In this document: in pieces, positions 1 through 8,586 of the stretch | Numbering within the stretch: the first letter of the stretch is position 1 | Layout of the letters: the number at the start of each line of letters is the position of its first letter | Assembly: GCF_910592395.1 (NCBI RefSeq) | Contig: NC_088317.1 | Coordinates: 11,720,001 to 11,784,000, forward strand | Reading direction: 5' to 3' | Length of the DNA: 64,000 nt | Source: Lineus longissimus | Lineage: Eukaryota; Nemertea; Pilidiophora; Heteronemertea; Lineidae | The notes under the pieces: generated by a model | Told to the model about the DNA's origin: nothing | Databases searched by the model: none | What the model saw: the letters and a program-made list of their open reading frames with translations, nothing else | Translations under genes and position numbers: made by a program

Positions 1-1251
1 ATGTTTTTTTTCTGACGACTGTCTATTTTGAGAAAATGAAGAAAACGTTTGTTCATTGTAATGCATTATCCTATTAATTCTTGACGCTTTGTTGGCATTA
101 TCTCGTTAATGGGTGATGATAAAAGAGAAAGAAGTATATTTTCTGATAGGCCTTGGGTGGCTTATTTATTGATATCCAAAAATCCATAAAAGGTCATTTT
201 TGACCATGTAACACTTTTTACAAGCAGTTTGTGACTCACGACCTGTAATCCTCCAAAAGCAGGGGTTTCAGTTCAGCCTTTTAATATTTTTACGGCAGGC
301 GGTATAAGCACCACGCCACCATGAGACCAGGCGGAGCAATCATGGACAATTCATGGTGGTTTTTAGTGATCCATTGGATTGGATCATCATCATCATCATC
401 TTCTTCTCATTATTTTTAACGATGTATATTAACTATGGAATACGCGTGCGGGCGCCTTAACTGGTAACAAACTTAATAAGTCATTTTGTGCTGAGCAAGT
501 CTATGAAGAACCAAACGAAAACGAAAATTTCCTAACTGCCAGCGTGCGTGTAAATGAGATACATGTATGTACAATCCTTCGTCAGCTTTATTCATATCTG
601 GTGTTGTCTCCTTCCCAGTGCTTGTCGAGATTACATTTAAATGATTTGATTTTACCGGAAAGTGACGACCGAATTTGGTAGCGCGTTCCAATCATCCACA
701 GTCCTTAACTGGCTTAAGAAGAAAGAATATTTACGAATATTAGTCCTTGCTCTGGCTTTCTTTAATTTCCTTGTATGACCCCTGGTTTCCGTTTGTTGAT
801 TATGTAAGTAACGTTTTGAGCAATTGGTGATCTTGCTCAAATAGTTTGTACAGTTTTATAATGCCATTTATTGGTTTAGCTCACCTCTCAGCAGAGCCAC
901 TCCTGACGAGGGGGCGGTGGCTTAGTCCCTTGGGTGGTCGTGTTACCGGGGTTCCACTGTACTGAAATATTCTGCACATTTCAGAGCACCTGATCAATCC
1001 AACTTAAAAGTTAAATCTACATTCTTGTAAACTTGATGCTTATGCAAGAAGTGTCTCTTCCGTGACAAAAAGTTCCCTTCAAAATTATCAAAAATCAAGC
1101 CAAACCAGCCGAAAGAAGTTAAATTTCAATAAAACTGCTTTTGGAAAAATAAGTATACAATTCACCCTAACCAAAAAATCAAAAGTTCTTTTCCTCATGA
1201 CCACTTGAAATGTTGGCCCCTTGGTTGACATTACCAATACCATGGAATCAC
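1..1251. other. No gene recognised; simple repeat and repeat fragment
   Basis: Only short unsupported ORFs are present. A (TCA)n simple repeat lies near 383-400. A fragment near 878-902 (TTTAGCTCACCTCTCAGCAG) resembles the end of the R2 dispersed repeat seen at 28888. Nothing else could be assigned. Confidence 0.5.
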
Positions 1252-1870
1252 TCGACTTCTTTTATTCCCTATCCAATCTCGGTCTCCGTCTTAATCTTAT
1301 TTGTCTCAAAACCATCCAGTATTTATTATTCACGGAAATGATCTTTCAACTGTGATTGTGTACAATTTGGGTCAAATGGGGACCCACCTGTTTCGATCGG
1401 GGACGCCCCTCCAAAGGGGGACACTCATGATCAGAGCAACATGAAGAGTGATGTAAAGCTATACTATAGTATACAGGGTGTCAACATTTGTACATCAATT
1501 CGGAAGTTCCAAACCAACCGTGGGACATGGCACAAGGCCCATTTTAAGAGCATGATTATGATGTTCAGCCTTCAGGTGTTATGTGCATAATTGGGGACAT
1601 TACACACGTCTCCGTTTGAGTTGAGAGAATGATGTAAATTGGCTCGTCCCAAATGAGGCAGAAAATTCACTGCTAAAGGTGCAGCTCCACGTAAGACTTT
1701 TCTTGCGGAATCTCTCTATGGGCACTTTCCTAGATGTGAATGATGATACGTTGCTCAAGTCAAGGAAGAGTAAGGCAGATGTTTACTTGATTTTTTATTC
1801 TCTATCCAATCTCAGTCTCCGTCTTATTATGGTCTCCACACTCTCAGTGGAGACCATCTTGATATCACTA
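1252..1870 (+). repeat. Dispersed repeat R1, copy a
   Basis: First of several similar non-coding blocks in the same orientation. Shared landmarks are TCTCCAATCTCAGTCTCCGT-like sequence, GGGGACCCACCTGTTTCGAT, CCCCTCCAAAGGGGGACACT, and TTTCCTAGATGTGAATGA near the end. Further copies lie near 3895, 5325, 14835 and 32560. No transposase or RT is encoded and no terminal inverted repeat or target duplication was found, so the class is unknown. Edges are approximate. Confidence 0.7.
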
Positions 1871-2631
1871 GGTAGGTAGGTTCTGTGTCTTGTTCTTCTT
1901 CCACACACGAAACATTTATGGAGCTTGTCCAGCCAAACTGCTGAATAGATCAAGGATCAATCACTCCAATCCCATTGAAGGAAATTCGATGCATGGAATA
2001 TCACAAAAAGATTTTCAATATTCTCATTATTTCCATGACTTTGAAGCGTTTTTTGGTCAATTTTTGGCCGAGAATATTTTCCGGACTTTGCCGAACCCGC
2101 TTCCGGACTTTCCCGAATCAATGCTCGATGACGTCAATTGGCAATCTTGACACTAGAGGCGCTGATGTCGTTCCTAAACAACGGCTCTAGCACTGCTAAA
2201 TTGCCACCATCTTGAAAAGCAGTACCGCGCATGTGGAAATGTAAAGAATCTTTACAATTGCAAAGAGGCTATCGCATCACCACTACGCCCGAGAACACGA
2301 TGACTGCACTACGCTGCATTGATAGTTTGCAATAAATTCACGTAAAAACACACCAGAACATCTCGGGTTTTATTTACAAAGATCATATTTTGTTACTTAT
2401 ATATAAAACAAGCCATTTTATGAAAGAAGGTGGCACTTACTAGGCCTGGATAAGACTTTGGAGTTTGAAGTGGTGGTGACGCAGTGTTGAAAACACCTGA
2501 ATCTCAGGATGCCGATATCCAAGATGGCGGAATTTTACCAATTCCAGTGTCTGAAATTGAATTTTAATTTCGGCACTGTGCGAGTTTGGTCGATTGGGTC
2601 GAGTGCATGTATCCATTTGCGCATGCTCATT
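1871..2631. other. Gene-free stretch upstream of the 208-codon ORF
   Basis: No coding region is recognised. An AATAAA hexamer lies near 2331 on the plus strand and TTTATT near 2370, compatible with a poly(A) signal on either strand. The 3' end includes a CCAAGATGGCGGA motif at 2519-2531, a near-copy of the motif at 2632-2643. Confidence 0.35.
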
Positions 2632-2643
2632 CAAGATGGCGGC
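2632..2643 (+). promoter_or_regulatory. YY1-like promoter motif (CAAGATGGCGGC)
   Basis: The string matches the well-known animal YY1 core (AAGATGGCGGC), which typically lies at or just downstream of transcription starts. It is about 92 bp upstream of the first ATG of the 2735 ORF, and a second near-match lies at 2519-2531. An upstream ATG inside the motif opens only an eight-codon ORF. That the motifs drive the ORF is inference from position. Confidence 0.4.
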
Positions 2644-2734
2644 AAGGCCCTCGTGTTTTTAAAATGTGAATGTTATTTTGTCCTTTTCTTGGCGTTAGAT
2701 CAGTCATTTGACAGTTGAAAATAACGAAATCAAG

Positions 2735-3361
2735 ATGGTTTTTTGGATAGACAACAAGGAAAGTCGAAAATACGAACTTGGTAGTAAAAAAGCCAAGAAA
2801 TTGGCGAATCTGGCACAAGAAGTGTCGCCCGAAATTTCCGTCAGTGCAAGTGCAAAAATACACAGTACCAATGTACAGGACAGTGTACAGGTCGATGTAC
2901 AGGCTGATATACGCACGGTACAGGACAGTATACATAATGATGACGATACAGGCATTATTGGTGGCTGTGATACTGTCGAAACTAAATCGAGAAGGGGAAA
3001 TGGTGGTATTTGTGCAATCATTCACCCCGATTCTAAAGAGAGATTCATCATTTGGAAGAACCTCCTTCTCCATCGCTACTACGAAATGTTAAAAAATGAG
3101 GTGGACATTGTGTGGAAGGAGGTTTCAGACAAAAGTGAATCACATGTCGAGGACAAAATTAAAGTATACACTTTGGGACAGGCCGACAGTAAGGAAGGAA
3201 AACTTTTCGTGATAACCGTATACCTCACCGGAGGAAAATCTAAATTCGGAAAATTCATGGTACAATGTAAAAGTGTCGAACAGTGGATGAGTGACGAATA
3301 TCCGTTGCTGCGATCTGTGGTAGACAAGTTTTGTAACTTTTATGCACGTAGCACAAGATAA
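2735..3361 (+). CDS. Uncharacterised single-exon protein, 208 aa
   Basis: Function unknown. The frame is open from 2708, but the first ATG is at 2735. The N-terminal third is charged and Lys/Glu-rich (IDNKESRKYELGSKKAKKLA). A middle stretch is rich in Val, Asp, Gln and Ser. The C-terminal half looks folded: around residues 90-115 it reads IIHPDSKERFIIWKNLLLH, and near residue 160 FVITVYLTGGKSKFGKFMVQ is followed by W-x6-P-L-L. This Y-x-T-G-x-x-x-x-x-F-M-V-Q then W...P-L pattern loosely recalls proteins of unknown function often found beside invertebrate transposons; that is memory, not a search. No signal peptide or membrane segment is visible. YY1-like motifs lie upstream and no clear AATAAA follows closely. 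It could be a retrogene, a host gene or a transposon remnant. Confidence 0.5.
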   Translation: MVFWIDNKESRKYELGSKKAKKLANLAQEVSPEISVSASAKIHSTNVQDSVQVDVQADIRTVQDSIHNDDDTGIIGGCDTVETKSRRGNGGICAIIHPDSKERFIIWKNLLLHRYYEMLKNEVDIVWKEVSDKSESHVEDKIKVYTLGQADSKEGKLFVITVYLTGGKSKFGKFMVQCKSVEQWMSDEYPLLRSVVDKFCNFYARSTR

Positions 3362-3894
3362 GGAATTTATTTCAGTTCCCGTAATTGAGTGGTGTTTTCA
3401 AATAATTTCATACAATCATGTACATAATGTCATGCCTTCACCTGCCTGTTGAATGGTCAACATACTACGAGTATATAGTAACCCTTCGTAATCATGCTTT
3501 TACTCATTATAAATTGCAATTGTCTTCATTAAGAGTCAAGCCATATATTTTTATACTATGTACGTCATATTTTTAAAGATATAAAATACCAATTTGTTCA
3601 GCTGAAGACTTCTCTTCTTTCGTTGACACACGTCACTCGCTACAATGTTCAGACGTTACATTTTCGAACCTGGTTCACCCTACCAGTAATTTCCTCGCTA
3701 TTCTTTTCCCCGTTGTTTGGAAACTCTACGCCAACTACTTCAACTTTCACTAGTACTCCATCTATAACTGCACCTAGGCCTCCTGGCCCTAGCCCATCAC
3801 GACACATATCCAGCTCTTATTCCCAAAACCAAACTGTGGCTTCATATGAAGCAAAATCACCATCCATTGCACAGTGTGGGGACCATCAAATTTG
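3362..3894. other. No gene recognised
   Basis: AT-rich sequence downstream of the 208-codon ORF. The open frame near 3623 starts without an ATG and runs into repeat R1, so I do not treat it as a gene. Confidence 0.4.
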
Positions 3895-4329
3895 CTGTAA
3901 AGCAAATTTCTCAATTCTAGTTCTTATTTGTCTCAAACTCATCCAGCATTTATTCACGGAAATGATCATTCAACTGTGACTGTGTGCTTTTTGGGTCATA
4001 TGGGGACCCACCTATTTCGATCGGGGACGCCCCTCCAAAGGGGGACACTCATGATCAGAGCAACATGAAGAGTGATGTAAAGCTATACTATAGTATACAG
4101 GGTGTCAACATTTGTATTTTACATCAATTCGGAAGTTCCAAACCAACCATGGGACATGGCACAAGGCCCATTTTAAGAGCATGATTATGATGTTCAGCCT
4201 TCAGGTGTTATGTGCATAATTGGGGACATTACACACGTCCCCGTTTGAGTTGAGAGAATGATGTAAATTGGCTCGTCCCAAATCTTCATGAGGCAGAAAA
4301 TTCACTGCTAAAGGTGCAGCTCCACGTAA
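3895..4329 (+). repeat. Dispersed repeat R1, copy b
   Basis: Closely matches copies a and c over GGGGACCCACCT, CCCCTCCAAAGGGGGACACT and GGGACATGGCACAAGGCCCA. It contains an ORF that is almost identical in copy c (both 66 codons), but the frame is broken in copy a, so conservation is better explained by recent duplication than by selection. It is interrupted after CCACGTAAG by the inverted-repeat element that follows; R1 sequence resumes near 5325. Confidence 0.7.
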
Positions 4330-4341
4330 GATGTGGAAACT

Positions 4342-5103
4342 CATTACCAGCTATGGCAGGCCTAGCACACTCTGTTTTGAATCGAGGGAGACTCCATCAT
4401 TCCTATTGTTTGAGATTGGACAGGTGTGAATTAATCTGGCAATTAGCCTCCTGTGCATTGTTGCATGCAAACACTAAAATGTTTGGTTTTTGCTAATTAA
4501 GGGGCAAATAAATCAGCCAAAAGTTTTGAAAGCTACACAAATGATTGTCGCAAGGAAGTACTTTATGATAGTTTGCGAAATTTTGATTAATTCTAGGCGG
4601 AAAGTAATATTTTTCGCATATTTGTTGGGAAAAAAATTGAAAATCCTCCAATTTTCAGCCCCCCTATGGACACTATGAATTTTTCTCCAATAAAGCTGAA
4701 ATCTTGGGAATATAATCCTAAGAGTTATATCAATCACGTCTGAAGTCGGGAGTTTGTATCAAATGTATACTTTCGGAGCTAGCGCAGCTAGAAAAGCCCC
4801 CAAAACCCAATTTCTCAGGAATTTACACTACTGGCTACGAGTGAAGCATTACAGATTTACCAAAATTTTCAGCCTATAGATGGACCTATCGAATTTCCAT
4901 CCAAATCACTCCAAATTTTGCCAGTAAATACCTAGACATATATAGAATTGTGTCAGAAGTCGGGAGTTGGGATCATTTTAACACCCCGCCCAAAAAGCCA
5001 ACTTTATTGATATTTCCTATGCATTTTCCATTAGGCTTGCCAGGACCAATTAAGCAGGTGCACTAATTGGCTTAATTGGCTAGGCCCGCAATAGCTGGTA
5101 ATG
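4342..5103. mobile_element. Small inverted-repeat element inside R1
   Basis: Positions 4342-4366 (CATTACCAGCTATGGCAGG...) and 5079-5103 are inverted copies matching at 23 of 25 bases. The 760-bp interval has no coding capacity. It splits an R1 unit that resumes at TAAGACTTTTCTTGCAG near 5325, so the inserted segment may be larger (about 4330-5320) with these inverted repeats slightly internal. Best read as a non-autonomous DNA transposon. I could not fix a target site duplication. Confidence 0.5.
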
Positions 5104-5324
5104 TGTCTTTAAACCAGTACGACCCAAGGAACGAAGTGGACAGTGCAGGTTTGACTTCAGAAGTGATTTTATTGCTCACAAACCAAACAAACGCAAAGGA
5201 ACAATTTACAGTACACAATGATCTTATGACCAAATACACTGTAGTACAGTCACATTTCATGATTATAGTCATTTACAATGTTCATCAATTGGCCAACAAT
5301 GCAAATAGCCCATAAGTTTCTGCA

Positions 5325-6019
5325 TAAGACTTTTCTTGCAGAATCTCTCTATGGGCACTTTCCTAGATGTGAATGAAGATACGTTGCTTGAGTCAAGGAC
5401 GAGTCGAGTAAAGCAGATGTTTACTTGATCTTTTATTCTCTCTCCAATCTCAGTCTCCGTCTTATTCTTATTTGTCTCTCCAATGTCAGTCTCCGTCTTA
5501 TTCTTATTTGTCTCAAAATCATCTAGTATTTATTCACGGAAATGATTATTCAACTGTGACTGTGTGCTTTTTGGGTCATATGGGGACCCACCTGTTTCGA
5601 TCGGGGACACCCCTCCAAAGGGGGACACTCATGATCAGAGCAACATGAAGAGTGATGTAAAGCTATACCCTAGTATACAGGGTGTCAACATTTGTATTTT
5701 ACATCAATTCGGAAGTTCCAAACCAACCGTGGGACATGGCACAAGGCCCATTTTAAGAGCATGATTATGATGTTCAGCCTTCTTCAGGTGTTATGTGCAT
5801 AATTTGGGACATTACACACGTCCCCGTTTGAGTTGAGAGAATGATGTAAATTGGCTCGTCCCAAATCTTCATGAGGCAGAAAATTCACTGCTAAAGGTGC
5901 AGCTCCACTTAAGACTTTTCTTGCAGAATCTCTCAATCATGTCTATGGACACTTTCCTAGATGTGAATGAAGATACGTTGCTTGAGTCAAAGACGAGTAA
6001 GGCATATGTTTACTTGATC
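5325..6019 (+). repeat. Dispersed repeat R1, copy c (split by BEL-1)
   Basis: Begins with the R1 tail motif (TTTCCTAGATGTGAATGAAG), passes through a full R1 core and ends with a second R1 tail, so R1 was locally tandem here. The tail GTTTACTTGATCTTTTA is cut at 6024 by BEL-1 and resumes as TTTTATTCTCTCTCCAATCT at 14830. The uninterrupted version of this junction is visible at about 5422-5452, which fixes the insertion point. Confidence 0.75.
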
Positions 6020-6024
6020 TTTTA

Positions 6025-6950
6025 TGTAATGGCCATTTTACATTTTCAGTTTAAATTTCCCACACTTCAGCACTTTGTAAGGGACATGGAACCCTAAACT
6101 GGTTCCCTGTCCCATCTCTATATTCCAGGTCACTTTAGTCCTTGTTTTTGGTTGGGAAGACCCCTTTCTGCCTTCTATTCTGTTTTTAGTTCAACATTTC
6201 AAGTCCTTTTCTAGATTTATCTTTCTTACTATGTCTTTATTTCTGTGAGGAGCAGTCATTTTTAGCCCTCTAACGCTTGGTAAGTTTGCACAATATGTGT
6301 AGAAGCTATTTAGGCCATTTGAATTATATTTTGTACTGTATTTAGTTGGTTAGGAAGGATTTATTCAGTGCCTCTCCTGCCTGTTGTCCTCACCAGCATT
6401 TTCAGTTGTGTGTAGGCCCACACCATGTTGTATTATGTAATATTGCTTTAAAGGTCAACTGGGGTGAGCCCTGAAGGACCGTCCTTCTTTGTTATTTAAA
6501 TTGTGTCTCCCTGATCTAATAGTTTAGTCAGGTGATGTTTTTGTTTACATGTGGTGGGGAATTTGTGTCCTGTATAATACTGTAAAACCGTCCAGGGGAC
6601 GTTGTGTCCTTATCTTGTCTCTGCTCTCAAACTTCATTTAAATTTGGATTTTCTGTTTTATGTTCACGAGATTTTCTCCGGCTTGTGCATAACCTTCTCT
6701 GGTACCCTTTATATCTTTTACACCTTTTATATCTAAACAAGAAAGTGTTTACTATATAATTGTCTCTGGTCTCTGGTCCCCTTTCTGATTGTCCTGTGAT
6801 TTAGATCTTGTTATCATCTTGTGATTTGCATTCTTTGTCAATTATTTGTACTTGTGTTTATTTGTGCTTTTCCTTATTTACAGTAAATCTGCTGCTACTG
6901 CTGCCGAATCAACGACTTAGAGTTTTTTTTTTTCTCTGACCGCTCCCACA
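6025..6950 (+). repeat. 5' LTR of BEL-1 (926 bp)
   Basis: Pairs with 13903-14829. Boundaries are set by TG/CA ends and the flanking TTTTA duplication. The last part is pyrimidine-rich with a poly(T) run that differs by one base between the two LTRs. Confidence 0.95.
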
Positions 6951-6970
6951 TCATTTACAAGCGCTACAAG

Positions 6971-6998
6971 TTTCAAGTTTCAAGTTTCAAGTTTCAAG
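6971..6998 (+). repeat. Heptamer repeat TTTCAAG x4 in the BEL-1 leader
   Basis: Four perfect direct copies of TTTCAAG lie 20 bp after the 5' LTR, in the untranslated leader before the gag ATG at 7096. Function unknown. Confidence 0.8.
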
Positions 6999-7095
6999 AT
7001 TCAGTTCCTGTCCTTCTACCTTACGTTGATTTTCGAGGATTTACGCACTTCTTCTTCCGATCACTTCTACTTTCGAGCACTTCTTCAACATCGTT

Positions 7096-8586
7096 ATGAC
7101 GGAACCTGAGGAGCAGCCAGAGGGAGCTGCAGGAGGAATGCGGAGGTCGACGAGGGACCGCAAACCAACGGCTAAAGGATTAGCGAATACTTTAGACGTT
7201 AGGAAAAAACGTCGGCGTGATTCGTGTCGTATATTAAGGATCGTCACTGCGAAGTTAAACGAACATGTGTTAGTTGCGGATGTGCCAGTGGAGGTTGTAA
7301 GGAAGGAGTATTCTGTTTGGTTATCGAGCTATGAGGAGTTTCTGCAGTTTAACCAGGAATATCAGGCCATGTTAACTCCAGACGATCTGATAGAGGACAC
7401 TGCGCATTATTTTCTGGTTCACAATGAAACATTCACCAAGTGTAAGGACCAGGTTGAAAGGTGGTTGCTAGCACACGATATTCCCAAACCACGGTCAGTT
7501 TTCAGATCCAAGAGTAAGCGTTCCAGAAAGTCAGATGCCAGCCAATCCAGGATGCAGGAGGCTACGAAAAGGGCCGAGCTGATGGCTAGAATTGCTACCC
7601 TTGACAAGAAGAGATCTTTGGAGCGAAAACGTTTAGACTTTGATATGGAGGTTGAAGAATTCAACATCAAGACTGAGATAGCCGTATGTGACGCAAAGGC
7701 AAAAGTTCTTGAAGAATTCGAACACGAAAGCAGTACCAGTACCAGTTCTGCGGATACACCGGAGAGTACACACGTAAAAGAGATGGTTCCTGTTCTTTCT
7801 AAGGATGCTGCAGACCGTAAGCGTACCCCCACTCTCGCAGGGACTCTTAATCCCAATTTGCCAGCCACGGATCTGCACGCTCGATATTCTGCTAAAAACC
7901 CTGTGTTGCCACCAGGCGACGTCCCCGTTCATAGAAACAAGGAACCTGACTTTAAACCTCGGAACGTTAAGGCCACAGACAGTAAGATGCCAAGCCTGGC
8001 GCGTCCTCACCCATCTGATGATCAGGTTGCCCAAGAAGATAACAGTGGTTTGCTAGCTATAGCGAGGCAGTTAAAAAGGCCAACCTCAGAGCTAAACAAG
8101 TTTAGTGGAAACCCTATGGAGTACACGCAATTCATTAGACAGTTCAATGCCAGGATAAGTGCCTACACGGATTCATACGAAGAGAGAATGAACTATTTGT
8201 CGCAATATACAACATGTGAAGCCCACCGAATCGTGAGGGGGTATTCCAACCTTGACGCTAAACTGGGGTATATAGCGGTGTCCGAGGAGTTCGAAGATAG
8301 ATATGGCGAGACTGATGTTGTATCTCAGGCGTACGTAAAAAGGGCACTAGCTTGGCCGAGCATTCGAGCGGACAATCCAAGAGGGCTTGACGATTACGCA
8401 ATATTTCTTCGTGAATGTCTATATGCCGTAGAAAATGTTCGTGGTGCGGAGGTGTTGAACTATTCTGAAAACATCAAACTGTTAGTTTATAAGTTACCCT
8501 TTCATCTGCACGATAAGTGGCGCAACATTGTGTACGAAACAAAGGACAGAAACAAGCATGTGACTTTTGGTCAAAAAGGCCATTGA
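7096..8586 (+). CDS. BEL-1 Gag-like N-terminal part of the polyprotein
   Basis: Opens at an ATG 146 bp after the 5' LTR and runs 496 codons. The N-terminus is basic. A Lys/Glu/Arg-rich helical region around residues 150-210 is a likely coiled coil. Ser/Thr-rich linker follows. From about residue 330 there is a region typical of the BEL/Pao gag-associated domain (LNKFSGNPMEYTQFIRQFN). The frame ends in TGA at 8584, while the continuation of the same domain is found in the next frame from 8567, about 20 bases of overlap. The shift is one base forward. It may be a one-base indel or programmed frameshifting; with only this copy the two cannot be separated. Confidence 0.9.
   Translation: MTEPEEQPEGAAGGMRRSTRDRKPTAKGLANTLDVRKKRRRDSCRILRIVTAKLNEHVLVADVPVEVVRKEYSVWLSSYEEFLQFNQEYQAMLTPDDLIEDTAHYFLVHNETFTKCKDQVERWLLAHDIPKPRSVFRSKSKRSRKSDASQSRMQEATKRAELMARIATLDKKRSLERKRLDFDMEVEEFNIKTEIAVCDAKAKVLEEFEHESSTSTSSADTPESTHVKEMVPVLSKDAADRKRTPTLAGTLNPNLPATDLHARYSAKNPVLPPGDVPVHRNKEPDFKPRNVKATDSKMPSLARPHPSDDQVAQEDNSGLLAIARQLKRPTSELNKFSGNPMEYTQFIRQFNARISAYTDSYEERMNYLSQYTTCEAHRIVRGYSNLDAKLGYIAVSEEFEDRYGETDVVSQAYVKRALAWPSIRADNPRGLDDYAIFLRECLYAVENVRGAEVLNYSENIKLLVYKLPFHLHDKWRNIVYETKDRNKHVTFGQKGH

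Noticed and set aside
3984-5764. Two nearly identical 66-codon ORFs in R1 copies
   Set aside because: Explained by recent duplication of R1; the frame is broken in the copy at 1380, and composition is not protein-like.
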